This document shows positions 52,403 to 61,309 of a stretch of DNA of 64,000 nt, piece after piece. This stretch comes from Acerihabitans arboris (GTDB lineage: Bacteria; Pseudomonadota; Gammaproteobacteria; Enterobacterales; Enterobacteriaceae). A model generated the notes under the pieces. It saw only the letters and a program-made list of their open reading frames with translations. It ran no database searches and had not been told where the DNA came from. Each line of letters opens with the position of its first letter. Position 1 is the stretch's first letter. Where the stretch lies: the NCBI RefSeq assembly GCF_010131535.1, contig NZ_WUBS01000003.1, positions 186,001 to 250,000 of the forward strand, in the 5' to 3' direction. The position numbers and the translations under genes were made by a program.

Positions 52403-53893
52403 ATGCGCCTTTCCTCGGTTTCAAAATCCTATGGCGCCACCGTGGCGCTGGAGAGCGTCTCATTGACTATCGAACCCGGACAGGTACAGGCTATACTCGG
52501 GGAAAACGGCGCCGGGAAATCAACGCTGGTAAAAATTCTCTCGGGAGTGGTGACGCCCAATACCGGCGCCATGATCCTGGAGGGCCGGGACTATGCCCCG
52601 CGTTCACTGCTCCAGGCTCGTCATATCGGCGTCAGCACCGCGTTCCAGGAGCTCAGCCTGCTGCCCAATCTCAGCGTCGCCCAGAATTTTTTCCTGCCGA
52701 GTTCCCTCAAACAACAGTTTTTTTTCACCTCGCCAAAACAGATGGCGCGCCGCGCCGAAGCCATTTTAGCCGATCACGACGTACAGGATATTTCGCCACA
52801 TGCCAACGTTGAAACGCTCTCCCTGGCCGCGCGCCAGCGGGTGGAAATCGTTCGCGCCATGCACTACCGCCCCCGGCTGCTGCTGCTGGACGAGCCCACC
52901 GGCGCGCTGGCCGACGTAGACTGGCTGTTCCGCCTGGTGCGCCGGCTCACCGCCGCGGGCACCGCCGTGCTCTATATCTCGCACCGGCTGGCGGAAATCC
53001 GGGAAATCGCCAGCCATGCCATGGTATTGCGCAGCGGTAAAACCATCTCGACGGTGGAGCTAAAACAGGTGACCAACGCCGACATTTTCGAGATGATGGT
53101 GGGACGCCGGGCGACGCGGGATCGGCCGCGCGGGCGCGCCGAGCCGTTGCACCCGCAAAGCGCCGCGCTTACGGCCAACGATTTGGGCGGCCAGAATTTC
53201 AGCGATATCTCTTTTGAACTGCGGCGGGGGGAAATTCTCGGCGTGGCGGGCCTGGAGGGCCAGGGACAGCGGGAATTGTTCCGCACCCTGGCGGGCCTGA
53301 TGCGTCATAGCGCGGGACAAATGCTGCTGCGCGACCGCGAGGTGATATTGCGCAGCCCCCGCGATGCGCTGCGTAAATACGGCGGCATTGCCTTTGTGCC
53401 GGAGGATCGCAAAAGCGAAGGCATTTTCCCTACCCTGTCGGCCGGCGCCAATATTACCCAATCCATGCTGCATCGGTTTAGCCGGTTCGGGCTTATCCGC
53501 CGGGACAAGGAGCGCCGGGCGGTCGGGCGCGTGGCGCCGCAGGTGGAGCTGGGCGAGCGGTATTTATCTTTTAAAATCAGCGCGCTCTCGGGCGGCAACC
53601 AGCAAAAGGCCTTGATTGCCCGCGCCCTGCTGACCGGCGCCAGCACGCTGCTGCTGTTTGATCCCACGCGCGGGGTGGATGTGGGCACCAAGGAGGTGAT
53701 CTACCAGGCCATTAAGGCGTTCGTGGACCAAGGCGGCGCGGTCATGATCTACTCCACGGATCTGGCCGAGCTGCAAACGTTGGTCGATCGGTGCCTGGTT
53801 ATGTATCGTGGCCGTATCCTGGCGGATTTGCCGCGCGACAATCTGGATGAAGGCGAGATGATCGGGCTGATGACGGGCAACGCCGCCGGATAA
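52319..53893 (+). CDS. RbsA-type two-domain ABC ATPase of the nitrile hydratase operon
   Basis: Protein of 524 residues. Domain 1: Walker A GENGAGKS, signature LSLAARQRVEI, Walker B LLLLDEPTGAL. Domain 2: Walker A degenerate (GLEGQGQR), signature LSGGNQQKALIARAL, Walker B LLLFDPTRGVDVG, with Asp-Pro instead of Asp-Glu, as common in domain 2 of this class. ACAGGAG precedes ATG 52319. The first 28 residues are two copies of a 14-residue unit (MQPSL-QP-SG-G), before the usual start at MRLSSVSKSYG. Confidence 0.88.
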   Translation: MQPSLTQPTSGARGMQPSLPQPVSGTQGMRLSSVSKSYGATVALESVSLTIEPGQVQAILGENGAGKSTLVKILSGVVTPNTGAMILEGRDYAPRSLLQARHIGVSTAFQELSLLPNLSVAQNFFLPSSLKQQFFFTSPKQMARRAEAILADHDVQDISPHANVETLSLAARQRVEIVRAMHYRPRLLLLDEPTGALADVDWLFRLVRRLTAAGTAVLYISHRLAEIREIASHAMVLRSGKTISTVELKQVTNADIFEMMVGRRATRDRPRGRAEPLHPQSAALTANDLGGQNFSDISFELRRGEILGVAGLEGQGQRELFRTLAGLMRHSAGQMLLRDREVILRSPRDALRKYGGIAFVPEDRKSEGIFPTLSAGANITQSMLHRFSRFGLIRRDKERRAVGRVAPQVELGERYLSFKISALSGGNQQKALIARALLTGASTLLLFDPTRGVDVGTKEVIYQAIKAFVDQGGAVMIYSTDLAELQTLVDRCLVMYRGRILADLPRDNLDEGEMIGLMTGNAAG

Positions 53894-53978
53894 ACCGGCG
53901 CTAAACCGGTTCGATGGACTGAATACCCGCGACGTCGCCAGGGTCGCGTTATTTTTTTTAACCATAAGAAAAATATTC

Positions 53979-54803
53979 ATGCATAATACGCCCATGAGTA
54001 ATGATATAACATCACAATCAAGCCTGAGCGCCCCGCTGCTTGAGCTGCGGGGAATTACCGCCGGAGCCCATGGCTGCGCGGCGTTGCTGCGGGGCGTGAG
54101 CCTGACGCTTAACCATCATCAATGCCTGGCGGTGATCGGCCCCAACGGCAGCGGCAAATCCACGCTGCTGCGCGCCGTTATCGGCGAAATCGGGCTGGCG
54201 TCGGGGCACATCCTGCTCGACGGCCGGCCGCTGGGCAGCTTATCCAGGCAGGCGCGCGCGCGGAGCATCGCGCTGCTGGCGCAAAACGATATGCCCGACC
54301 TGCGGTTGACGGTGGCCGAATATGTCGGGCTGGGGCGGTTGCCGCACTATGCGGATTTTAGCGCGCGGCAACACGAGGAGATCGTTGACCAGGCAATAGA
54401 CGACACCGGTTTACCCACGCTGCGCCGCCGGCTGCTGGGCACCCTGTCGGGCGGCGAGCTTCAGCGGGCCGGGCTGGCGCGCGCGTTCGCGCAAACGCCC
54501 CGGGTGTTGCTGCTTGATGAGCCGACCAATCATCTCGATCCGCTGGCCCGGGCCCAGTTGCTCGGCCTGGTGCGCGCGCGGGGCATCGCCACCATCGCCG
54601 TGCTGCACGATCTTACGCTGATTGAGTCCTTTGCCGGCCGCGTGGCGGTGCTGCAACACGGACGCCTGGTGTGCTGCGATACGCCGGAACGGGCGCTGGT
54701 ATCGTCTTGTATCGAACCGGTGTTCGGCATGCGCAGTTTTACGGTGTCGCACCCCGCCACCGGACAACCATTGAAAATTTTCGAAGCATCGTTACGCGCG
54801 TGA
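53979..54803 (+). CDS. FecE/BtuD-type ABC transporter ATPase
   Basis: Protein of 274 residues. Walker A GPNGSGKSTLLRAVIGEI, signature LSGGELQRAGLARAF, Walker B VLLLDEPTNHLDP, H-loop AVLHDLTL: the pattern of metallophore/cobalamin importers. ATG 53979 is used, with ATG 53994 as an alternative. It follows the RbsA-type gene by 85 bases and precedes a binding protein and FecCD permease, so it belongs to a separate three-gene importer in the same run of genes. Confidence 0.87.
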   Translation: MHNTPMSNDITSQSSLSAPLLELRGITAGAHGCAALLRGVSLTLNHHQCLAVIGPNGSGKSTLLRAVIGEIGLASGHILLDGRPLGSLSRQARARSIALLAQNDMPDLRLTVAEYVGLGRLPHYADFSARQHEEIVDQAIDDTGLPTLRRRLLGTLSGGELQRAGLARAFAQTPRVLLLDEPTNHLDPLARAQLLGLVRARGIATIAVLHDLTLIESFAGRVAVLQHGRLVCCDTPERALVSSCIEPVFGMRSFTVSHPATGQPLKIFEASLRA

Positions 54804-54832
54804 CGGCCTTTTTGACCTGAGGACAGCTATGT

Positions 54833-55801
54833 ATGAAGACGTATGCGAAAAAATCTCTGCTTGCGGTGGTGTTGAGCCTGCTGGCGACGGCGGCGCAGGC
54901 CTCGGGTTTCCCGGTTACGGTCTCCAGCTGCGGACAGCCGCTGACCTTTACGCAGGCCCCGCAGCGTGCGGTAATCCATGATTTGAATATGACGGAAATG
55001 GCGTTTGCCCTGGCATTGCAACCGCATATCCGCGGCGTGACGGGTATTACCGGCTGGTATAAGGCGACGCCGGAATTCACCCGCCAGCTGGGCGGCATCC
55101 CGGAACTGGCGCCTAAATACCCTACCCTGGAAAATCTGCTGGCGGTCAATCCCGATTTCTTTTTTGCCGGCTGGAATTACGGTATGAAGGTAGGCGGCGA
55201 GGTGACGCCGCAATCGCTGGCCCGTTTCGGCGTGCCGACGCTGGTGTTGACCGAAAGCTGCGTGCATATCGGCCGGCAAAAAGAAAAGGCCACCATGGCG
55301 CTGTTGTATGGGGATATGCTGAACCTGGGCAAGATTTTCGGCCAGGCGGAGCGCGCGCAGGCGCTTATCGACGGCTGGAAAGCGCAGATCGCCGCGCTGC
55401 GGCAAAAAATCGGCCAGCGTCCGCCGTTAAAGGTATTCGTGTATGATTCGGGCGAGGATAAACCATTTACCAGCGGTCGTTATGCCATGCCTACCGCGCT
55501 GATTGAGGCCGCGGGCGGGCGCAATGTGATGGATACGCTGGACACCAACTGGGGCACCACCTCCTGGGAGAGCGTGGCCACCGCCGGACCGGATCTGATC
55601 ATCCTGCTGGACTACCAGACGGGCGGCGGCGCGCAGACCCTGCAGGACTTCCTCGAGCGCCATCCCCTGATGAAACACACCCCGGCGGTGATGAACCGCC
55701 GTTACCTGAAGTTGCAATATGCGCAGCTGACGCCGGGACCGGCCAACATCGAGGCCATCAACCAACTGGCCCGGGCGCTGTATCCGGACAGTTTCCAGTG
55801 A
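54833..55801 (+). CDS. FecB/BtuF-type periplasmic substrate-binding protein
   Basis: Protein of 322 residues with signal peptide KKSLLAVVLSLLATAAQASG. The type III fold is shown by PQRAVIHDLNMTEMAFALAL, TLENLLAVNPDFFFAGW and the long connecting helix with KIFGQAERAQALIDGWKAQI. YDSGEDKPFTSGRYAMPTAL is distinctive. Ligand: a metal chelate, corrinoid or related compound. The neighbouring cobalt-type nitrile hydratase makes a cobalt compound the natural guess (inference). Confidence 0.85.
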   Translation: MKTYAKKSLLAVVLSLLATAAQASGFPVTVSSCGQPLTFTQAPQRAVIHDLNMTEMAFALALQPHIRGVTGITGWYKATPEFTRQLGGIPELAPKYPTLENLLAVNPDFFFAGWNYGMKVGGEVTPQSLARFGVPTLVLTESCVHIGRQKEKATMALLYGDMLNLGKIFGQAERAQALIDGWKAQIAALRQKIGQRPPLKVFVYDSGEDKPFTSGRYAMPTALIEAAGGRNVMDTLDTNWGTTSWESVATAGPDLIILLDYQTGGGAQTLQDFLERHPLMKHTPAVMNRRYLKLQYAQLTPGPANIEAINQLARALYPDSFQ

Positions 55802-55814
55802 GAAATGGCGTTTT

Positions 55815-56870
55815 ATGAGAGAAAGCGTTTTATGTGGGATGGAATGTGATAAGGGACAGCGTTTCATGAGGCAACGGGGCCGTGGATTTGCGTTAATCTT
55901 GACGGCGGCATTGCTGGCCCTGGTGCTGATGGGCATGGCCAACGTGGTGTTTGGCAGTACCTCGCTCACGCCGGATGAAATACTGTCGGCCCTGGGGTTG
56001 GGGACGGGACGGGCCGAGCCGATGGTGGCGCGGATCATACTGGAGATCCGCCTGCCCAGGAGCCTGCTGGCGATGTTGACCGGCGCCGGCCTCGCCATGG
56101 TCGGCGCGTTATTGCAAACCACCACCCGCAACGATCTGGCCGATCCCTTTTTGTTCGGGCTCTCCTCCGGCGCCTCCGCCGGCGCGGTGGCCGTAATGAC
56201 CCGCCTGGGCGATCGGCTGGGTGACTGGGCATTGCCGGTGGCGGCCTTCGTTGGCGGCGTAGTGTCGGCGCTGGCCGTCATCTTGCTATTTTTACAGCAG
56301 AAATCGCGCGGCGCGGCGCGGCTGGTGCTCTCCGGCCTGGCGGTATCGTTCCTGTTCGGCGCCCTCACCAACTTCCTGGTGTTCTCGGGCGACCAGCGGG
56401 CGGCCAGTTCCATCCTGTTCTGGTCACTGGGCGGGCTTGGGCTGGCCCGTTGGGACAATATCGGCTTTGCGCTGGCGGGGCTATGCCTGCTGGGCGCGCT
56501 TGCCGCCCTGCGCTGGCGCTCGCTGGACGCCCTGCTGGCCGGGGAACAGAGCGCGGTGTCGATGGGCATCAACGTCACGGTATTGCGCATCGAAGTATTT
56601 TTATGCTGCGCGTTCGCCACGGCGCTGTTTGTCGCCCTGACCGGCGTCATCGGGTTTATCGGCCTGATGGTGCCGCACCTGGCAAGGCCGCTGGCGGGCG
56701 TGCGCCACCGGTGTTTATTGCCGCTGGTGGCGGTGCTGGGCGCATTGCTGATGTCCGCGGGCGATTTGCTCAGCCGCTGCCTGCTGGCGCCCCAGGAACT
56801 GCCTATCGGCATTATTACCGCCGGCGTCGGCGCGGTATTTGTGCTGGCCCTGCTGATCAGGAAAGACTAA
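55815..56870 (+). CDS. FecCD/BtuC-type ABC transporter permease
   Basis: Inner-membrane protein of up to 351 residues with about 10 TM segments. RLPRSLLAMLTGAGLAMVGA and GFIGLMVPHLARPLAG are the family motifs, and LMSAGDLLSR precedes the last segments. The true start may be ATG 55866 (MRQRGRG), which has GGGACAG upstream; the first 17 residues from 55815 are atypical. Completes the three-gene importer. Confidence 0.86.
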   Translation: MRESVLCGMECDKGQRFMRQRGRGFALILTAALLALVLMGMANVVFGSTSLTPDEILSALGLGTGRAEPMVARIILEIRLPRSLLAMLTGAGLAMVGALLQTTTRNDLADPFLFGLSSGASAGAVAVMTRLGDRLGDWALPVAAFVGGVVSALAVILLFLQQKSRGAARLVLSGLAVSFLFGALTNFLVFSGDQRAASSILFWSLGGLGLARWDNIGFALAGLCLLGALAALRWRSLDALLAGEQSAVSMGINVTVLRIEVFLCCAFATALFVALTGVIGFIGLMVPHLARPLAGVRHRCLLPLVAVLGALLMSAGDLLSRCLLAPQELPIGIITAGVGAVFVLALLIRKD

Positions 56871-56888
56871 ATAAAATCGCCCGCTCAA

Positions 56889-56914
56889 GACAACTCAAAC
56901 GGGCTTGCGGGATT
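56889..56914 (+). terminator. Weak hairpin after the FecCD-type gene
   Basis: GCCCG (56889-56893) pairs with CGGGC (56910-56914), 16-base loop, no T-run. It separates the plus-strand island genes from the amidase remnant on the other strand. Confidence 0.35.
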
Positions 56915-56951
56915 TGGGTACGCAACCGGGAAAAGGCGGCCAGGCACGTCG

Positions 56952-57560
56952 TCAGCTTTTGCCGCCTACGGCATCGTGCGGCAAATCCCCATAAGGGCAT
57001 TCCGCCACGCCGATGGTGCCGCGGGTGATGCGCTCCACATTTTCCCGCGCCTTTTTCGCATCGAGCACCCAGGTCCGGTAGAAATCAAACGGATACTCGG
57101 CAACGCCCTTTTCGCCATCACCCGAATGATAGATGCCGGTATACCCCCGGTGAAGCAGTTTAAATAGATGGTTCTGCGCCCGATCGTATTTACGCGCATC
57201 GCGGATTTCTGGTATCGAGAGCTGGGCATACTGGATACCCCTCTCCTCTTCCCCGCATTCGCCCAGCGTGCGACCGTCAAACCCGATAATGGCCGAATGG
57301 CCGAAATAGGTATAGACGCCGTCAAAGCCGGTACAGTTCGCCACCGCGACATAACAGTTATTGGCCCAGGCCATGGCCTTGGAAATAAGCACCTGCTGGT
57401 CTTTCGCCGGATACATATATCCCTGGCACCTGACAATTAACTCTGCCCCTTTCATGGCGCAACCACGCCAGATTTCCGGATAATTACCATCATCACAGAT
57501 GATGAGGATGTATTGGGCGCCGCGCGCTGACGGGTTGGGATGTAAAGCCGATAGCGTCAT
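56952..57560 (-). pseudogene. amiE: Truncated aliphatic amidase (amiE)
   Basis: The minus-strand frame reads [51 protein letters not shown] and [18 protein letters not shown], a close match to the C-terminal half of aliphatic amidase, including the Cys nucleophile in IICDDG. The N-terminal half, with the catalytic Glu and Lys, is missing: before LIICDDG the frame is unrelated. The break lies at about 57500. In Pseudomonas amiE is the gene controlled by AmiC/AmiR, so this fossil links the ANTAR system to amide hydrolysis. Confidence 0.85.
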
Positions 57561-57648
57561 GGCGTTCTGCCTGCGGCTTGTGTTACATCATTCTCCCTGG
57601 CCGGGCGCAGCGGCGTAACAGGCCATGCTGACGCCGTTTTGTTAGCCG

Positions 57649-57699
57649 AATGCCATTATTCCGGCACTTTTTGCCTTAAAATGCCGGAATAATGGCATT
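57649..57699. promoter_or_regulatory. Large perfect inverted repeat upstream of the PfpI-family gene
   Basis: 18-base arms (57649-57666 and 57682-57699) are exact inverses across a 15-base spacer. Each arm contains the partly palindromic unit TGCC-N8-GGCA, so it may be two operator copies; a further TGCCGG lies at 57703. As an RNA it would fold into a strong hairpin, but no T-run follows. Confidence 0.7.
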
Positions 57700-57778
57700 T
57701 TAGTGCCGGTGCGGCCCTACACTGGCCTGGGCCGTACTCAGCGGCATCCTCCGCATAACTATCCAGGGAGTTCCCATC

Positions 57779-58348
57779 ATGACCAAGAAAAAGATTTTGA
57801 TGCTGGTCGGCGATTACGTTGAAGATTATGAAACCATGGTGCCGTTCCAGGCGCTGCAGATGCTGGGCCATCGCGTCGATGCCGTCTGCCCCGATAAAAG
57901 CAAGGGCGATTATGTATTAACGGCAATCCATGATTTTGACGGCGCGCAGACCTATAGCGAAAAACCCGGGCATCGCTTTGTGCTGAACGCTGATTTTGCC
58001 GAAACGCGGGCGCAGGACTATGACGCCCTGGTAATCCCGGGAGGCAGGGCGCCGGAGTATCTGCGGCTGAACCCCAAGGTCATCTCGCTGGTGCAGGATT
58101 TTGACGCCGCCGATAAGCCCATTGCCGCCGTATGCCATGGACCGCAGATCCTGGCGGCGGCCGGCGTGCTGAAGGGGCGCACCTGCAGCGCCTATCCGGC
58201 CTGCGCGCCCGAGGTTCGCCTGGGAGGCGGCCAGTTTGCCGATATCGCCGTCGACCAGGCTTACGTTGACGGCAACCTGGTGACGGCGCCGGCCTGGCCC
58301 GCCCATCCGCAGTGGCTGGCCAGGTTCGCCGAGCTGCTGGATAGCTAA
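57779..58348 (+). CDS. PfpI/DJ-1-family protein
   Basis: Protein of 189 residues. The nucleophile Cys lies in [15 protein letters not shown], preceded by the acidic residue in VEDYE and [14 protein letters not shown]. The family includes deglycase/glyoxalase-like proteins and isonitrile hydratase; the closest resemblance by motif is to PfpI/YhbO-like proteins. The ribosome site is CAGGGAG. The promoter region has a large inverted repeat. Relation to the nitrile genes is positional only. Confidence 0.83.
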   Translation: MTKKKILMLVGDYVEDYETMVPFQALQMLGHRVDAVCPDKSKGDYVLTAIHDFDGAQTYSEKPGHRFVLNADFAETRAQDYDALVIPGGRAPEYLRLNPKVISLVQDFDAADKPIAAVCHGPQILAAAGVLKGRTCSAYPACAPEVRLGGGQFADIAVDQAYVDGNLVTAPAWPAHPQWLARFAELLDS

Positions 58349-58515
58349 CCCGGCGCCCGCTGCCGGCGCTAGGGCCGGCATTGTCCTGGGCAACGGTCCC
58401 TTTGCCGGCGGCGGGGTTATGGCTAAACGCCGGCCGGCATGGCGCGCCGCCTGCCCGATATTATCCAGCCGGCGGCTGGCAGAAATGATATGCGGGCCTG
58501 CGGCTCAATCGTTCG

Positions 58516-59667
58516 TCAGCCCTGGCCGAGTATTTTTTGCACGCAGGCCTTAAATACCCGCACCCCGATCTGCAGCGCGTCCAGGTCAAAACGCATATCA
58601 GGATGATGCAGACCCGGCGTCAGGTTGGCCCCCAGGCCCCAGAAACCGGTCTTGACCGCCGGACGCTGGCGCGGGTAGTGGAAAAAATCCTCGCTGCCCG
58701 GGGTAAATTTCGCCTTGGTTAAACCCTGCGGCCCCAACACCTCGACAATGGCCGCGCTAAGCACGGCGGTCATGTCGTCATCGATAATGGCCGCCGGCAT
58801 TTCCTTTAATACCTTGATATCCGCGCCGGCGCCGATGGCCGCCACGCTGTGCTCAATCGCCTGGATCACCCTGGCTTTTAACTCATCCATCGGCTCGTTA
58901 AACTGCGAGCGCAGATCCCAGCACACGCGCGCCAGCGCAGGAATGGAATTGGTCACCCCGGCGTCGCAGATAAACTGGGTGGCTTTAACGCTATAGGTCA
59001 GGTTCGGCGCCAGATGAATAGTATTGACCGCGTTGACGGCGGCGACCGCCGCATCCAGCGCGTTAACGCCCAAATGCGGACGGGCCGCGTGCGCGGGCAC
59101 GCCGGTGATGGTGGCTTCAATCGCCGCGCAGGCCGAATAATGCATGGCCGGGGCCGCCAGCCCCAGCGGGCACTCCTCAAGCGGGCGCACATGGAACCCG
59201 AGCAGCATATCGACATCGTCGATGGCGCCGCCCGCAACCATCGCCAGCGCGCCGGTGCCCAGCTCCTCGGCGGGCTGGAACAGGATTTTCAGGCGGCCGC
59301 GCCTGACGATCCCTTCCTTGATCACTTCCTGGGCCGTCGCCAATACCACCGACGAATGGCCGTCATGGCCGCAGGTATGGCGGGCCACCCGCTGGCCGTC
59401 AATAATATGCCCCAGGGCATCCATATCGGCGCGCAGCGCCAGCACCGGCCCGGGCAGGCCGCTGTCCAGCTCGGCAATGATGCCGGTGGTGCCGTTGACA
59501 TCGCGGGTAACGGCAAAACCCGCCGCTGCCAGCGTATCGGCGATATACGCCGAGGTTTTGAATTCTTCGAATCCCAGTTCGGGAATTTGATGCAGATAGC
59601 GATAATGTTCTAAGGTCTTGGTCACGGCCGGGGTCTCCACTGGCGACAATCCATAGGCGATACGCAC
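58516..59667 (-). CDS. M20-family amidohydrolase (N-acyl-amino-acid/hippurate hydrolase type)
   Basis: Protein of 383 residues. Metal-binding HTCGHDGHSS and ADMDALGHI; acidic residue in QPAEELGTGA; ligands at FHVRPLEECPLG and at the C-terminal GLHHPDMRFD. The dimerisation domain inserts at about residues 180-290. Such enzymes cleave N-acyl amino acids or aminobenzoyl-glutamate-type amides. It begins 7 bases after the yjiG-like gene ends and is probably its operon partner; in E. coli the yjiHG pair is followed by the isoaspartyl dipeptidase gene iadA. Confidence 0.87.
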   Translation of the reverse strand: MRIAYGLSPVETPAVTKTLEHYRYLHQIPELGFEEFKTSAYIADTLAAAGFAVTRDVNGTTGIIAELDSGLPGPVLALRADMDALGHIIDGQRVARHTCGHDGHSSVVLATAQEVIKEGIVRRGRLKILFQPAEELGTGALAMVAGGAIDDVDMLLGFHVRPLEECPLGLAAPAMHYSACAAIEATITGVPAHAARPHLGVNALDAAVAAVNAVNTIHLAPNLTYSVKATQFICDAGVTNSIPALARVCWDLRSQFNEPMDELKARVIQAIEHSVAAIGAGADIKVLKEMPAAIIDDDMTAVLSAAIVEVLGPQGLTKAKFTPGSEDFFHYPRQRPAVKTGFWGLGANLTPGLHHPDMRFDLDALQIGVRVFKACVQKILGQG

Positions 59668-59673
59668 GCCATG

Positions 59674-60141
59674 TCAGGCAAAAATACGGGTAAAAATCAT
59701 GGCGATAATTGAATTCAGGATGCTGGTCAGCATCAGCAGCGGCCAGTATTTTTTCGGCACATCCGCCACGCCGAGCAGGCGTCCCATGTATTGCAGTTGG
59801 GAACCCATCAGAAAAATGGCCGGCGCCAGGATGGTAAGCTGCGACGCGTCCAGGGTGCCTTTGGTCAGCAGGCTGATGGCCACGCCGGTTCCCGCCGATG
59901 AGGATAACCAGGAGGTTAGCAATACGGTGATCGCCTCGCCCGGCAGGCCCAATAATCCCATCAGCGGGGCAAACAGGATGCCCAGCAAATGCATTACGCC
60001 CAGCAGGTTAAGCATTTCGGAGATGACATAGGCCATGACGACATTAGGCATGAGATTATTGATGGCGATATTAAAACCTTTACGCGCGCCAATGACAAAA
60101 ATATCGAAAGGATTATTAGACACCTTGGCAACATTACTCAT
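59674..60141 (-). CDS. yjiG: YjiG-family membrane protein
   Basis: Protein of 155 residues with four or five TM segments and the nucleoside-recognition-like motif SSSAGTGVAISLLTKGTLD. It is the partner of YjiH; together they are thought to form an exporter or importer linked to a peptidase. ATG 60141 overlaps the 3' end of yjiH by 8 bases. Confidence 0.82.
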   Translation of the reverse strand: MSNVAKVSNNPFDIFVIGARKGFNIAINNLMPNVVMAYVISEMLNLLGVMHLLGILFAPLMGLLGLPGEAITVLLTSWLSSSAGTGVAISLLTKGTLDASQLTILAPAIFLMGSQLQYMGRLLGVADVPKKYWPLLMLTSILNSIIAMIFTRIFA

Positions 60142-60820
60142 TTTCTGCAAAATCCTTTTTATATACCGAACCCAGGACAAAACGCACAAATACCGCGCCG
60201 ACGAATTTCATCACAAACATGACCAGCAGCGGAATAATGACCGGGATGGTCAAGGATGCGAACATCGCCGACCCGATGGAAAAATAGTTATTGATTAATC
60301 CGGCGCCGGAATATTGCCAGGCGCCCATGATGACCACATCTTTCTTGGTGACCTATTTGTTATCGTAAAGCTCTTTACTTAATGCCGCGCCCGCATCGGT
60401 GCTTTGCAGGTCGGTAATCAATGCCAGCCCGGTATGGCCGGGGATGCCTAATATGGGTTTCAGCAGCGGCGTCAGTAATTTATGCGCCGCCCTGATGGCG
60501 CCGTAATGGGTGAAAATTTCCAGCAGGCCCAGCGCCAGCATCACCGTCGGTACCAGTGACAACGCAAACAGGAAACCGGCCTTGGCGCTGATGCCGCCGG
60601 CGCCGACAAAGGTATTGGTATCCGGCGTTGTCATGGTGCCGTACGCCCCGCCCAGGGTGGTAAAATCAAAGGCGCCCAGCCAGGCCAGGCCGTCGACCTT
60701 TAAAAATATGCCTGAAAACAGCAAGCAAACTATTATCAGCGATAAATATGCGCCTTTGCCGACCCGCCACTCGTCGGTCTCGTTGGTAAGATTTTCTTGC
60801 GGTATTCTTGTGTCGCTCAT
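60134..60820 (-). pseudogene. yjiH: yjiH with in-frame amber stop
   Basis: One frame of 229 codons runs from ATG 60820 to 60134 but is interrupted by TAG at 60353-60355 after KELYDNK. The part before reads LITDLQSTDAGAALSKELYD, and the part after VTKKDVVIMGAWQYSGAGLI, which together make a normal YjiH. There is no frameshift, so a single CAG-to-TAG-type change is the likely cause. Suppression or a sequencing error are alternatives. Confidence 0.82.
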
Positions 60821-60961
60821 TTTACTGCCCTTCTTTGATGTCAATTTAAAATAGATGTCATCACCTGCCTAACAACATACATCCTGATAGCCCATGGCAT
60901 ATTTAACGGGCCTTGGCGGTTCAGGAAACTTTTCATCGCTTTACGATTTATATAAATTAAA

Positions 60962-60975
60962 GCACGAACCGTGCC
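60962..60975 (-). promoter_or_regulatory. Candidate sigma-54 promoter, yjiHG operon
   Basis: Minus strand reads TTGGCACGGTTCGTGCTTTA: the GG (60974-60975) and GC (60962-60963) have a 10-base gap and TGGCACG is perfect. The -12 part has GTGC rather than TTGC. Confidence 0.55.
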
Positions 60976-61139
60976 AATGATGGCCTGAATAAAAATAGTG
61001 CCAACAAGTGGTAAAATAGCATTTACATCCTGAAATTAAGTTCAAAAATAAAAATAAAAAAACAGAAGTAAATCGCCCTTAAATTAATAAAGGCCAGAGG
61101 GAAAAACCCGGCAGAATAATTATAAGTCATGGACTTCGC

Positions 61140-61156
61140 CGCACCATCATGGTACT
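61140..61156. promoter_or_regulatory. Candidate NtrC-like site, yjiHG operon
   Basis: CGCACC-ATCAT-GGTACT, sharing GCACC-N5-GGT with the two island sites; about 174 bases from the candidate -24 element. Confidence 0.45.
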
Positions 61157-61309
61157 TAACGCACCAATATGCAGCCGCAAGATGTTATTATTATGTTTCA
61201 ATTACAAATATATTTCTCCATCATACCGCCTATCGGGGCGATATTTATGCCCGGCCGGCGCGCTGATATCCTCATTGCCGGATTAGCGCGCCGGCGGTGC
61301 CGGAAAATG

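Larger units (their letters stand above)
60821..61309. other. Promoter region of the yjiHG-amidohydrolase genes
   Basis: No gene recognised; AT-rich. Contains a candidate sigma-54 promoter on the minus strand (60962-60975) and an NtrC-like site (61140-61156). A GTGCCAA word is repeated at 60971 and 60998. Confidence 0.5.

Noticed and set aside
57779-58348. Isonitrile hydratase identity for the DJ-1-family gene
   Set aside because: Same superfamily and suggestive neighbourhood, but the motifs are nearer to PfpI/YhbO-type proteins; not enough to claim it.
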